In this document: positions 37,641 to 47,327 of the stretch, one piece after another
Layout: each line of letters starts with the position of its first letter
How positions within the stretch are numbered: position 1 is the first letter of the stretch
NCBI GenBank assembly: GCA_019634575.1
Contig: JAHCAY010000001.1
Coordinates: 1,612,001 to 1,676,000, forward strand
DNA from: Candidatus Didemnitutus sp.
GTDB taxonomy: Bacteria; Verrucomicrobiota; Verrucomicrobiia; Opitutales; Opitutaceae
Direction of reading: 5' to 3'
Length of the DNA stretch: 64,000 nucleotides
Position numbers and translations under genes: made by a program
The notes under the pieces: model-generated
What the model saw: the letters and a program-made list of their open reading frames with translations, nothing else
What the model was told of the DNA's origin: nothing
Databases searched by the model: none

Positions 37641-39662
37641 ATGACTCGTCCCACCTCCTCCCAAGCCACACGCCTCGTCTTCGCGCTCGGCTTCCTCGCG
37701 GCGATGGCGTTCGCGCTCTACACCAACCATGTGTGGGAGGATTATTACATCACCTATCGCTCGAGTAAGAACCTCGCGACGGGACATGGGCTGGTCTTCA
37801 ATCAGGGGGATCGTCTCCACACCTTCACTTCGCCGCTCGGCGTGCTCCTGCCGGCCGTGAGCTACCTGCTCACCGGCAACACCAGCGATACGGGCGCGCT
37901 CTGGATTTTCCGCGTGATGTGCGGCGGCGCACTCGGCGGCGCGCTCGCGCTCCTGTTCGGCTGGATCCGCCGGCTCGACTACCCGCTCGTGGCCGCGGCG
38001 TTCCTCGCCGCCTTCGTGGCCTTCGATGCCAAGACGCTCGATTTCACCATCAACGGCATGGAGACGCCGTTCATGCTGCTGTTCCTCGCCTACGCGCTGT
38101 GGGCGCACTGGACGCCCGGCCCGCGGCAGTGGCTCCATCTCGGTGCCGCGTGGGCCGGCCTGATGTGGACGCGACCCGACAGCTTCATCTACATCGGCCT
38201 CGTCGCCGCCGGCGTGTGGCTGTTCAACGACCCCGCCCGCACCGGCTCTGACCGGCGCCGGCTGCTGCTGTTGTTCGTGCGCGCCGGGCTGGTGACGACG
38301 GCGCTCTACGGTCCGTGGCTCGCGTGGGCGACCTGGTATTACGGCACGCCGATCCCGAACACGATCGTCGCCAAGGGCGCGCAAAGCGGCGGATTTTCCG
38401 CCGGTCTCCGCTTCCTCGAGAATTTCTGGAAAATGCCGTGGCAGATCTGGCAGGGCAAAACGTCCGCCGAAGGCGCCTTTCTCCCCTCCTACTATATGTT
38501 CCCGGCGTGGCCGGCATGGACGTTCGCCGTCGCGCGCGCGTCCGCCACCGTCGCCGCGCTCCTCTGGCTGCTCCCGCGTGTGCGTTTCGAGGTGCGCGTG
38601 GCTTCGCTGACGTTCTTCGGCGGCGCGGCCTATCTGTCGTTCGTGCCGTATTTCCCCTTCCCGTGGTATTTCCCGAGCACGTTCCTCTTCGGCGCGGTGG
38701 CGCTGGCCGGCGCGGCCGGACAACTTTGGTCGGCCCGGCACCTCGCTGCGCGGATCGCGAGCGGCGCGCTCGCCGGCACGGTTCTGCTTTGCGGGCTCGA
38801 GTTGACGTTCGGCGCCGCGCGCCAGGCCCGGGCGCAGCAGGCGCTGATCGAGACCGGCAATCGCCGCGTCATCGGCGAGTGGCTGAAGGCCAACTCCGCC
38901 CCCGGCGACTCGGTGTTCATGGAGCCGCTGGGCTACATCGGTTTCTTCTCCAACCTGAAAACCTACGACTGGCCCGGCATGTCCTCGCGCGAGATGGTCG
39001 ACGCGAAGCTCATCGTCGGCACCAACTGGGGCACGCTCATCCGTTACCTGCAACCCACCTGGCTCGTCCTCCGCCCGGACGGCGAAGGCGATCTCCCGTC
39101 GCTCTCGCGCGATCTCGCCGCCTCGAACTATCAGTTCGTCCGCGAATTCAGCCGGCTCGACGACGTCCTCCACACCGACGTGCCCGGCCGCAAGCTGCTC
39201 GAGTTCGACGCGCGCTTCCGCGTCTATCGCCTGAAAAGCCCGACACGGCACGATCTCGAAGGCATGGAGATTGCCAGCCCGTTCCCGTCCAGCGTGCGGC
39301 AAATCTCGGGCGTCACCGTGCGCCTCGTCCACGCGCCGGGCACGCTCGTCCTCAACGTCCCGGCCGATGCACGCATCGCGACCGGCCAGTTCGGCTTCCC
39401 GTCCGACGCCGGGGAAGGCGATCGCCCCACCGACGGCGCGACGTTCCGCATCACCTGGACCGACGGCACGCGGCGCGTGGAGCTCTTCAGCCGCGACCTG
39501 CAACCCGCCACCCAACCCTCCGACCGCGGCCTGCAGGATTTCCACCTCGATCTACCCGCCCCGCGCCCCGGGCGCGTCGCGCGCCTGACTTTCGAGACCG
39601 AGCCTGGCCGCACCTCGACGAAAGACTGGACCTGCTGGCGCCTGCCGCAATTCACGCGCTGA
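37641..39662 (+). CDS. GT-C type membrane glycosyltransferase, WEDYYIT subfamily copy 3 (673 aa)
   Basis: ATG 37641 puts W-E-D at residues 32-34, exactly as in 29678 and 35029. The first loop HVWEDYYITYRSSKNL and GHGLVFNQGDRLHTFTSP is almost identical to copy 2. Membrane segments extend to about 400, then FMEPLGYIGFFSNLK and TYDWPGMSSREM. One shared module (about 560-673) has TDGATFRITW, SDRGLQDFHLD and a final DWTCWRLPQFTR. It has the same length as copy 1 although its membrane part resembles copy 2. The 128 bases upstream contain a small hairpin (CCCGC/GCGGG, 37522-37537) but no recognisable gene. Role as for the other copies: predicted periplasmic transfer from a polyprenyl-phosphate sugar. 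Confidence 0.87.
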   Translation: MTRPTSSQATRLVFALGFLAAMAFALYTNHVWEDYYITYRSSKNLATGHGLVFNQGDRLHTFTSPLGVLLPAVSYLLTGNTSDTGALWIFRVMCGGALGGALALLFGWIRRLDYPLVAAAFLAAFVAFDAKTLDFTINGMETPFMLLFLAYALWAHWTPGPRQWLHLGAAWAGLMWTRPDSFIYIGLVAAGVWLFNDPARTGSDRRRLLLLFVRAGLVTTALYGPWLAWATWYYGTPIPNTIVAKGAQSGGFSAGLRFLENFWKMPWQIWQGKTSAEGAFLPSYYMFPAWPAWTFAVARASATVAALLWLLPRVRFEVRVASLTFFGGAAYLSFVPYFPFPWYFPSTFLFGAVALAGAAGQLWSARHLAARIASGALAGTVLLCGLELTFGAARQARAQQALIETGNRRVIGEWLKANSAPGDSVFMEPLGYIGFFSNLKTYDWPGMSSREMVDAKLIVGTNWGTLIRYLQPTWLVLRPDGEGDLPSLSRDLAASNYQFVREFSRLDDVLHTDVPGRKLLEFDARFRVYRLKSPTRHDLEGMEIASPFPSSVRQISGVTVRLVHAPGTLVLNVPADARIATGQFGFPSDAGEGDRPTDGATFRITWTDGTRRVELFSRDLQPATQPSDRGLQDFHLDLPAPRPGRVARLTFETEPGRTSTKDWTCWRLPQFTR

Positions 39663-39671
39663 TCCGAATTC

Positions 39672-42047
39672 ATGGCGACACTCCCGCGCATCGCTCCCTC
39701 ACTCGTCCTCGGCCTCTGCGCCGTGGCGTTGTGCGCGGCGACGGTTTGGCTGCGCGCGCCGGGCTTCGGCTTCCAAACCTGGAACGTCGACGAAGCGATC
39801 CACGCGAGCGTCGCGCGCCGCCTGCTCGACGGCGGCGTGCTCTATCGCGACGCCGTCGACCAACGCACGCCGCTGACCTACGTCGCGATGGCCGGCATCC
39901 TCCGCGTCGCAGGCACGGACAACCTGGCCGCCGTTCACGCCTGCCTCGCGGTTCTGATCGCCGCCACCGGCGCGCTGCTCTTCCTCGCGCTGCGTCGCCG
40001 CGCCGGCACCGCCGCGGCGACCTGGGCGGCGCTGCTCTATCCGACGCTGGCCACGACTCTGTTCTACGTCGGCGACGCCAACGCCTTCGTCACGGAATGG
40101 TTCGTGGCTTTCTTCACCAGTGCGGCCGCGTGGTGTTTTTGGGGCGGCACTTCTCCGCGCGTCTTTCTCACCGGCGTCTGCATCGCACTCGCCTTCCTCT
40201 CCAAACAGCCTGGCGCACTCGATCTGGCCGCACCCGCGCTCGCGCTCGTGCTGTGGTCCCGCGTGTCCGGGGAAAACCGGCCCGCCGGCCGTCGCACGCT
40301 GCTCGCCCTGACCGCCGGTTTCGCCCTGCCCGTGCTGCTCGTGCTGGCCTACTACGCCGCGCGCGGCGCGCTCGGTGATTTCGTTTTCTACACCTGGACC
40401 TACAATGTCCGCTACTACGGTCCGGCGGTTGCCGCGACCGAGCGCGCCGCGACCGCCCTGCTGCCGCTGCGCCTGCTCTTCGTTGCGGCTCCGCTGTTGC
40501 TCGGAATCGTTCTCGCGGGCGTCGCAGCGGCGATTTTCCACGTCGTGCAAAGACAGCGAACGGCTGCCGAGGATCTCGCCAATCCGCTTCGACTCTACCT
40601 GCTGGCGTGGGCCGCGAGCGCGACGCTCGGCGCGGCGGCGGGCGGCCGCGGGTTCGACCACTACGCGATCCAAACCCTCCCCGCGCTATGCGCCGGCGCG
40701 GGCTGGGTGCTCGGCGGGCTCTCTGCTCTCGCGCTGGGACGGGGCGTGCCGACGCTGCGCCGCTGGGCTGCCGCGGCAGCGATCGTCGTCGTCGTGCTGC
40801 CACTCGCGTCGGCCGCCGGGCGCGCACGCACGCGGACGTTGCCGATCGATCCCTCCGTGCGGGTCGCGCGTTTCATCGCCGCGCGCACCGCGCCGGACGA
40901 GCGGATCTTCGCCTGGGGCTATCATCCCGACATCTACCTGTTCGCCGATCGCGTCGCCGGCTCGCGGTTCGTGTATGCGTCGTTCCAGACCGGTCTGCTG
41001 CCGTGGACCAACGTCGCGCCCGAGATCGACACCCGTGCGACCGTGGTGCCGGGCGCCATGGAAACACTGCTGCGCGACCTGCAGGCATCGCGGCCGGCGT
41101 TCATCGTCGACTGCAGCGCCGGCCCGAACCGGCACTGGCAGAAATACCCGCTGGCTCATTTCCCCAGTTTGGCCGCTTTCATCGAGCGAAACTACGTGCC
41201 CGTGGAATCCGCGCAATTCGTCGCGCAAGGCTTCCGGCTGTTCGCCATCACCGACGAATTTCGCACCCGGCGCGCGGAGCTGCCCGCGAGCCGTGCGGCC
41301 ACGCGCCGTGGCGAGATCGGCATCTTCCCGACCGGCGACTCGCCGCGCATCGTGCGCGTGGCGGCCGGCGACTCCGGCGCGCAACTGCGCCGCGTCGAGT
41401 TGCGCGAGGGCGGCCGCGTGCTGCACTCGATCACACTCGCGCCCGCGGATTCGCTGACGGTCGATTTCCCGCTTCCGTCCGACCTCGGCGCGGGCTCGCT
41501 CGTGGCGCGCGCGATCGCCAGTGACGGCGCGTATTTCGAGAGCGCGCCGTATGCGGTCGAAGCGGCGCCCGCTTCGCTCCCGCGCGAGGAACTCGCCGCC
41601 TTCGCCGTGCCGCGCCTGGCCGAGCGCATCGAGCCGAGCTCTGTGATCGCGCGCTTCGGCGCGCAGGCGAGCGAGGAGGACGGCCACCGCGTCTTCTTCG
41701 CCCACGCGCCGTCGACGATGCGCTTCGCGGTCCCGGATGCCGTCACCGCCGTGCGCGGCGAGGTGGGATTCCGTCCCGGCGCCTTCGCTCCCGACAACCG
41801 GACGCCGACCGACGGTGCGGAATTCCAAGTGCGTTGCACCACGACGGACGGGGCGATCTTCGTGCTTTTCCGCCACACACTGAATCCGGTCGCCGTGCCC
41901 GCCGACCGCGCGCCGTTCCCTTTCACCGCGCCAATTCCCACCGGGACCGGCCGGACGGTCGAATTCGCAATCATGCCCGGCGCCGCCGGCAATCCCGCGA
42001 GCGATTGGACGTTTTGGCGCGATCTCGTTTTCGAAAATTCCCGCTAG
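39672..42047 (+). CDS. GT-C type membrane glycosyltransferase, NVDEA subfamily copy 2 (791 aa)
   Basis: Paralogue of 31737. The first loop is WNVDEAIHASVARRLLDGG (N38 V39 D40 E41) then YRDAVDQRTPL. Shared inner segments include FVFYTWTYNVRYYGP, GGRGFDHYAIQTLP, WGYHPDIYLFADR and TGLLPWTNV. Membrane helices run to about residue 385. The soluble part has an Ig-like stretch (about 545-640) and one terminal module (about 670-791: PTDGAEFQVRC, LNPVAVPADR, DWTFWRDLVF). Nine bases separate it from 37641, so these two genes form a pair in the same order as 29678-31737. It is expected to transfer sugar at the periplasmic face. Confidence 0.87.
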   Translation: MATLPRIAPSLVLGLCAVALCAATVWLRAPGFGFQTWNVDEAIHASVARRLLDGGVLYRDAVDQRTPLTYVAMAGILRVAGTDNLAAVHACLAVLIAATGALLFLALRRRAGTAAATWAALLYPTLATTLFYVGDANAFVTEWFVAFFTSAAAWCFWGGTSPRVFLTGVCIALAFLSKQPGALDLAAPALALVLWSRVSGENRPAGRRTLLALTAGFALPVLLVLAYYAARGALGDFVFYTWTYNVRYYGPAVAATERAATALLPLRLLFVAAPLLLGIVLAGVAAAIFHVVQRQRTAAEDLANPLRLYLLAWAASATLGAAAGGRGFDHYAIQTLPALCAGAGWVLGGLSALALGRGVPTLRRWAAAAAIVVVVLPLASAAGRARTRTLPIDPSVRVARFIAARTAPDERIFAWGYHPDIYLFADRVAGSRFVYASFQTGLLPWTNVAPEIDTRATVVPGAMETLLRDLQASRPAFIVDCSAGPNRHWQKYPLAHFPSLAAFIERNYVPVESAQFVAQGFRLFAITDEFRTRRAELPASRAATRRGEIGIFPTGDSPRIVRVAAGDSGAQLRRVELREGGRVLHSITLAPADSLTVDFPLPSDLGAGSLVARAIASDGAYFESAPYAVEAAPASLPREELAAFAVPRLAERIEPSSVIARFGAQASEEDGHRVFFAHAPSTMRFAVPDAVTAVRGEVGFRPGAFAPDNRTPTDGAEFQVRCTTTDGAIFVLFRHTLNPVAVPADRAPFPFTAPIPTGTGRTVEFAIMPGAAGNPASDWTFWRDLVFENSR

Positions 42048-42082
42048 ACCGACCCTCCCTGAAAAATTATCCGTTTCCGTCC

Positions 42083-44446
42083 ATGACTCTCCCGGAGCCA
42101 CAAGTCCCCTCCCGCCCCAGCGCCGCCGACTGGGCCGCCCGTGCCTTCTTTTTCTGCATCCTGGCGCTCGTCATTTTCACGTTCCCCTTCGCCCCCGCCA
42201 ACGAGCTGGACTCCTCGTGGCGCATGGTGCTCGCGCAGGCGTTTCACGATCGCCTGCAATTCGGGGTCGATATCGTTTTCACCTACGGCCCGCTCGGCTT
42301 CCTCATGGGGAAGACCTACGCCGGGCTGTATTACCACATCTTCCTCGTAGCCCAGGGCGTGCAGGCGATCGTCTTCGCCACGCTGATTTTCCGCCTGGGC
42401 CTGCAACTCCCGCTGCACCGCCGCTACGTCTATTTCGCTTTCTTCACCTTGCTCGGCGCGACGTATGAGGACGCGCTCCAGCAAATGGTGATCGGGCTGA
42501 TGGGCTTCGAACTGCTCCGCCGGCACGACGAAAAGCTCCGCCTGCTGCCCGCGGTGTTCGCCGTGCTGCTCGCCACGCTCGGGCTGGTGAAATTCACCAA
42601 CCTCATGCTCGGGACCGTGTTCGTAGTCAGCGTCGCGGCGCTGCACCTCTGGCACCGTCGGCGCGCGGATGCAGCATGGATCGTGGGCTGGGGCTTAGGC
42701 TCCTACCTGCTCGGCTGGATGCTCTGCGGGCAGAATCCGCTCAATCTGCCGGACTATCTCTTCAACTCCTGGGAGATCAGCCAGGGCTACCAGGAGACCA
42801 TGGGGCTCCCGACTCCGCCGGAAGGCCTGCTCGCGGGTCTCGTGACCGTCGGACTCGTGGTCACCTACCTCGTGGGCTATGTCTCCCGACTCGCGGACCG
42901 CGCGCGGGCGATCACGACGGGGTTGGCGCTTTGCGCCTACGTTTTCCTGAACTGGAAACACGGCTTCGTGCGCGCCGATGGGCACATGATCGGCTTCTTC
43001 TTCATCGTGATGGTCCCCGCCGTCGCCTTTCCAGTCCTGCTCGCCGACGGCGATCAACTCCGCCGCTGGCAGCGCGGGCTCACCGTGGTCATGGCAATCT
43101 CATGCATCGCCGGAGTCACCATCGCGATCCCGGGCCTCATGCGCGGCGTGCTTGCCATGGGACAGGAACGCGCCTTCGGCAATGTCGACAAACTCCTTCA
43201 CCCGGCAGAGACGCGCGCCGACTACGACTACAAGCTCCACGTCGAGCGCACCTATTTCGATCTTCCGAAAGTCCGCGCCGTGGTCGGGCAGCACACGCTC
43301 GACGTCTTCGGCTTCGAACTGGCCGTCGCGCTCTACAACAACTTCAACTACCATCCACGCCCGGTCATTCAAAGCTACTCCGCCTACCGCCCGCACCTCT
43401 CGCGGCTCAACCTGAAGTTCTACGCCTCCGACCGCGCCCCCGAGTTCGTCCTATTCAAGTTGCAGTCGATCGACCGCCGTCTCGTCACATTTGACGACTC
43501 CGAAGTGCTCTCGCTGCTCCTCCATCGCTACGAATACGTCCTGACCGAACGCGGCCTGCAGCTGTGGCGCCGCAAGCCCGGCCCGTTCTCGCGCGGATCC
43601 ATCGCTCCGCAGCCGATCCGCAGCGCCGTGCTCGCCCCCGGCCAGCCGTTCCTGACCGAAGACCTCGCCGAGCACCACCTCTGGGCGTCGATCGACCTGC
43701 GTCCGAGCCTGCTGGGCCGCCTGCGCGGCTTCGCCTACAAGCTCCCCATCGTCACGCTCCGCATCGAAACCACCCAGGGCACGACGCTCGACTACCGCAT
43801 GCCGCTCCCTCAAGGGCGCACCGGATTCATCATCAATCCGATCGTCGAGGACCTCATGGGCTATATGAACTTCGCCGGCGGCAAACCCGGCCGCTTCCTC
43901 CGCTCGCTCACCGTCGTGCTTGAACCCGGCGATGAGAAATACTTCGAGGACGGATACCGCATTACCGTGTCCGACCTGCCGCCGTCTGACGCCGGCCAGG
44001 CCTTCTTCGCTCAGGAAGAGAAAAACCTTTTCCGCATGTTCTCGGTCGTGCCCACTTCGTATTCGTCGCTGACGCCCGTCTCCGAAGGCACGATCGAAGG
44101 CAAACCCGTGATGGTTTTCCACGCCCCAAGCGAGCTCACCGTCAACGTGCCCGACGGTGCCACCAAATTTGCCGGTGCGTTCGGCATACTCGAAGGCGCC
44201 TACACCAACGGCAACTCGACCGATGGCGCCATTTTCACCATCACTTGGATTCGCGGCGCGGATGAGACCCTCCTGCTCGAACAACCCCTCGATCCAGTCC
44301 AACGCCCCAAGGACCGCACCCTCCACGATTTCGAAATCAACCTGCCGCGCGGCGACGGCGCCCGCCTCCGCCTCCGCACGAGCCCCGGACCCCAAAGTAA
44401 CTATGCCTGGGACTGGACGGCGTGGACCGCACTCCGCTTCAAGTGA
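42083..44446 (+). CDS. Polytopic membrane protein, ELDSSWR subfamily, with C-terminal module (787 aa)
   Basis: ATG 42083 leads a short tail and TM1 (about 18-36), then a periplasmic loop NELDSSWRMVLAQAF (E41, D43) and VFTYGPLGFLMGKTY. This first-loop acidic signature and the following 10 or so helices fit a GT-C fold. The subfamily is widespread but uncharacterised to my knowledge. A soluble region from about 380 has YNNFNYHPRPVIQSYSAY. The last 120 residues are the shared module: STDGAIFTITW, LDPVQRPKDR, DWTAWTALRFK. The protein is unlike the WEDYYIT and NVDEA groups in the membrane part, yet carries the same C-terminal module. The gene lies 35 bases after 39672 and 13 bases before 44460. 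Confidence 0.83.
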   Translation: MTLPEPQVPSRPSAADWAARAFFFCILALVIFTFPFAPANELDSSWRMVLAQAFHDRLQFGVDIVFTYGPLGFLMGKTYAGLYYHIFLVAQGVQAIVFATLIFRLGLQLPLHRRYVYFAFFTLLGATYEDALQQMVIGLMGFELLRRHDEKLRLLPAVFAVLLATLGLVKFTNLMLGTVFVVSVAALHLWHRRRADAAWIVGWGLGSYLLGWMLCGQNPLNLPDYLFNSWEISQGYQETMGLPTPPEGLLAGLVTVGLVVTYLVGYVSRLADRARAITTGLALCAYVFLNWKHGFVRADGHMIGFFFIVMVPAVAFPVLLADGDQLRRWQRGLTVVMAISCIAGVTIAIPGLMRGVLAMGQERAFGNVDKLLHPAETRADYDYKLHVERTYFDLPKVRAVVGQHTLDVFGFELAVALYNNFNYHPRPVIQSYSAYRPHLSRLNLKFYASDRAPEFVLFKLQSIDRRLVTFDDSEVLSLLLHRYEYVLTERGLQLWRRKPGPFSRGSIAPQPIRSAVLAPGQPFLTEDLAEHHLWASIDLRPSLLGRLRGFAYKLPIVTLRIETTQGTTLDYRMPLPQGRTGFIINPIVEDLMGYMNFAGGKPGRFLRSLTVVLEPGDEKYFEDGYRITVSDLPPSDAGQAFFAQEEKNLFRMFSVVPTSYSSLTPVSEGTIEGKPVMVFHAPSELTVNVPDGATKFAGAFGILEGAYTNGNSTDGAIFTITWIRGADETLLLEQPLDPVQRPKDRTLHDFEINLPRGDGARLRLRTSPGPQSNYAWDWTAWTALRFK

Positions 44447-44459
44447 GCGTCCGCTGAAC

Positions 44460-46661
44460 GTGACCCCGGCCACCGCCCGGCTCTGGCCGTGGTTGTGGGC
44501 CGGCGGCGCTGCGGCCTTCGTGCTGGCCGCACGCCTGCACGAAATCCACGGCCACACCGGCGCCGTCGCGATCAACGATCAGTGGAAAATCGAAGCCGCC
44601 GACATCCTCGCGCCCTGGATCGATGGCTCGCTCCGCCCCACCGCGTTCTTCGCCCCGCACTTCGAACACGTGCCGATGTGGACGCGCCTGCTGGCCTGGC
44701 TGCAGGCTGCGCTCACCGGGCGGTGGGACCCCTTCGCCCAAACGACCGTGAACGCGCTGCTGCACGCGAGCTTTTGTGCCATCGCCGTTCACTTCATCGT
44801 GCGCCATCTCCGCGCGCTGCCGGCCGCATTCGCCACCGCCGCCGTGATCGGCGTCGCCGCGCTGCCCTACGCGTGGGAGAACATCACGTGGGGATTTCAA
44901 TCCCAGTTCCCGCTCGCGCTGCTCTTTCTGTTTCTCCACGTCCACGGTTCGATCGAGAATCCTCCCGGCACGCGCGCCTGGTGGTTCGCGCAAGGCGCCG
45001 GACTCGCCGGCCTCTTCACGCTCGCCGGCATGTGGATGGCGCCGCTCGCAGTGCTGCTTGCCGCCGCGTGGACGCGCGCGCCGCTCTCGCGCTGGGCCGC
45101 CGTTCCCGCCGCACTCGCCGCCACCGGACTCGCGATCATCGCCCTCATCAAGGCCACCGCGCCGTCCTACGGCGCCTTCGCACAGACCGCGAGTTCGCCG
45201 CTGCACTTTCTTCACGCCTTCCTCGATCTGCTCGGCTGGCCGGCGGGCTGGCCCGGCGCGGTCGCAATCACGATGCTGCCGTTCACCGTGTTTGTTTTTC
45301 AGTCGCGCGGACGGCGCGACGCCTCGCCCTTCGATCGCATCGTGCTCGCCCTCGGCCTCTGGGCTATCGGACAAGCCGCCGCACTCGCGTTCGCCCGCGG
45401 CGCGGACTATGGCGGCTATGTTTCCCGCTACGGCGAACTCCTCGCCGTGTTCGTGCTCGTCAACGCCCTCGCCCTCACGCGACTCGGCACCGGGCCGCGA
45501 CTCGCACGCGCGGCGGTCCTCGTTTTCGGCGCGGCGTGGGCCCTCACGATCTCCCTCGGCCTGCGCGATCTCTCGATCGGCGGACACACCGCATATTTCC
45601 ACGCCCACGCCGCGGAGAACAACCGCGCGCGCCTCGACGCCGTCCAAGCCTACCTCGCGCACCACGATCGCGCTCTCCTCGAGCAACCCGCCACGCGCCA
45701 CGCCCTCTACCAGGACGTGAATCAGGTCACCACCCTGCTCGACCGCCCCTCGTTCCGCGCGCTCCTGCCGCACGAGGTCGAGCCGGCCAATCCGCCCGAT
45801 CTCGCCGGCCGCGTCGTGCGTGCCGCGCAGCGCCACTCGCTCGCGCTCGGGCTCGGCGCGAGTCTCGCGCTGATCGTCGGTTTCGTCGGCGTCGCGTTCG
45901 GGTCCGCCGCGCGCGAGCCGCTGGCGCCGTTCGACTGGCGGCGCGATCGCTGGCTGCCGCGCAGCGCGTTCCTCGTCGCGGGCCTCGCCGGCGCGGGCGT
46001 GTTCGCCTGGCCGCATCCGTTCACGTTCGGCGTGGAGCAACGCTGGCACCGGTTCTTCCATTCGCCGGATTCGGTCGGCTTCCTCAACTACCAGATCATC
46101 TCCGGCAACTCCGTCCAGCCGCCCGGCCGCCTCGCCGGCACGGCGCCGCTCTCACCGGAAGAACTGCGGCATCAATTTGCCGGCACCGACGTCGACGGCC
46201 CGGGATTCACCTGCACGGCCTGGAGCGATCCGTTTCCGATTCGCACGCCGTGGTTCATCGTCCCCCACGCTGGCTGGCCGATCTCCCACGGCAACGGCTT
46301 GCGCCTTCGCGTCGAGACCTCCGACGGCCAACTCATTCAGGAAATCGGCTGCGGCAGCACCACCGCTCCCGAAGTCGAATTCACCGCACTCGATACGTCC
46401 ACCTTCATCGGTCGCCGCGCCCGGGTCGTCCTCTACGACGGACGGACGGACACCGAAGGTTGGGTCGCCGCCGCTCCCCCCATCGCCGCGGCGCAACCGG
46501 AACTCGCCCAAGCGCTTGCCCGCGGATTCGCCCACGAACGTCTCGCCCCGGCGCACACGGCTTTTCTTTGGATCGCCGTGGGCGCGCTCATCGCTGGCAG
46601 CGCCGCTGTCGCCGCTCCGCGCCTCTTCGGCGGAGAAACGAAGAATTTCTTTGGCCGATAG
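44460..46661 (+). CDS. Large polytopic membrane protein, possible GT-C glycosyltransferase (733 aa)
   Basis: GTG 44460 is taken as start, 13 bases after the previous stop. ATG 44403 is in frame but would overlap the previous gene by 44 bases. TM1 is followed by a loop with NDQWKIEAADILAPW and FAPHFEHVPMWTRLL, acidic residues in the GT-C catalytic position. Around ten helices follow (WENITWGFQSQFPLALLFLF, DYGGYVSRYGELLAVFVLVNALAL). Unlike the other membrane proteins here it lacks the shared C-terminal module. A different beta-rich domain (WSDPFPIRTPWFIVPHAGW, then RVVLYDGRTDTEGW) lies between late membrane segments and a final helix near residue 705. Function is unproven; a glycan-related role rests on context and topology. 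Confidence 0.78.
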   Translation: MTPATARLWPWLWAGGAAAFVLAARLHEIHGHTGAVAINDQWKIEAADILAPWIDGSLRPTAFFAPHFEHVPMWTRLLAWLQAALTGRWDPFAQTTVNALLHASFCAIAVHFIVRHLRALPAAFATAAVIGVAALPYAWENITWGFQSQFPLALLFLFLHVHGSIENPPGTRAWWFAQGAGLAGLFTLAGMWMAPLAVLLAAAWTRAPLSRWAAVPAALAATGLAIIALIKATAPSYGAFAQTASSPLHFLHAFLDLLGWPAGWPGAVAITMLPFTVFVFQSRGRRDASPFDRIVLALGLWAIGQAAALAFARGADYGGYVSRYGELLAVFVLVNALALTRLGTGPRLARAAVLVFGAAWALTISLGLRDLSIGGHTAYFHAHAAENNRARLDAVQAYLAHHDRALLEQPATRHALYQDVNQVTTLLDRPSFRALLPHEVEPANPPDLAGRVVRAAQRHSLALGLGASLALIVGFVGVAFGSAAREPLAPFDWRRDRWLPRSAFLVAGLAGAGVFAWPHPFTFGVEQRWHRFFHSPDSVGFLNYQIISGNSVQPPGRLAGTAPLSPEELRHQFAGTDVDGPGFTCTAWSDPFPIRTPWFIVPHAGWPISHGNGLRLRVETSDGQLIQEIGCGSTTAPEVEFTALDTSTFIGRRARVVLYDGRTDTEGWVAAAPPIAAAQPELAQALARGFAHERLAPAHTAFLWIAVGALIAGSAAVAAPRLFGGETKNFFGR

Positions 46662-46772
46662 CGGGTCGCACGACTACGGTTGTCATCATGGGCAGCCGTG
46701 CCACCCGTCACCGCCGAACGCTCCGTCTACACCTCCGCCACCGCCGCTCCCGCGCTGGCCGAGTGCATTCCC

Positions 46773-47327
46773 ATGCCTGAACAGCCGGAAAATCGCCGCG
46801 ATTTCGCCGGCCTGTATCGTGCCACCGTCACGCCCCTGCGTCGCTACCTGACCCGTTTGCTGCGCAACGAGTCCGAAGCCGAGGACATCGCCCACGACGC
46901 CTACATGCGCGTCTATCCGACGGTCCAGAAAGACGCCGCGGAGAAACCCGAGGCGCTCCTCTACACCACTGCGCGCCGCCTCGCCATCAACCGCCTCAAG
47001 CGCCGCGCCATCTCGCCCATCGCCCCCGGCGAGGCCCCCATCGATCGCACCGCCGCCGCCCAACCCGGCGTCGCCCAACAGGTCATCGCCCGCCAGGAAC
47101 TCGCCCGCCTCGAAGCCGCCATCGCCCAACTCCCCGAAGGCTGCCGCACCGTCCTGCTCCTGCGCAAAGTCGAGATGCTCTCGCACCAAGAAATTTCCGA
47201 CCGCCTCGGCATTGCCATCAGCACGGTCGAAAAACAACACGCCCGCGCCCTGCGCCTCCTGCGTGCCGCGCTCGCCGACTCTCCCACCGCCAACGCCACC
47301 GCCGTCACCCCGGAGGGCGTGTCATGA
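46773..47327 (+). CDS. ECF-type RNA polymerase sigma factor, FecI-like (184 aa)
   Basis: ATG 46773 starts MPEQPENRRDFAGLYR; longer in-frame starts upstream add a tail with no similarity to the family. Sigma region 2 is at about 12-75 (YLTRLLRNESEAEDIAHDAYMRVY). Region 4 is at about 120-172, with LPEGCRTVLLLRKVE and the helix-turn-helix SHQEISDRLGIAISTVEKQ. There is no region 3, as in ECF factors. The next gene is a FecR anti-sigma overlapping by ATGA, followed by a TonB-dependent receptor. This is the standard cell-surface signalling trio, in which ligand binding at the outer membrane releases the sigma factor. Its targets may be only the receptor, or also neighbouring glycan genes; the sequence does not decide this. 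Confidence 0.93.
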   Translation: MPEQPENRRDFAGLYRATVTPLRRYLTRLLRNESEAEDIAHDAYMRVYPTVQKDAAEKPEALLYTTARRLAINRLKRRAISPIAPGEAPIDRTAAAQPGVAQQVIARQELARLEAAIAQLPEGCRTVLLLRKVEMLSHQEISDRLGIAISTVEKQHARALRLLRAALADSPTANATAVTPEGVS

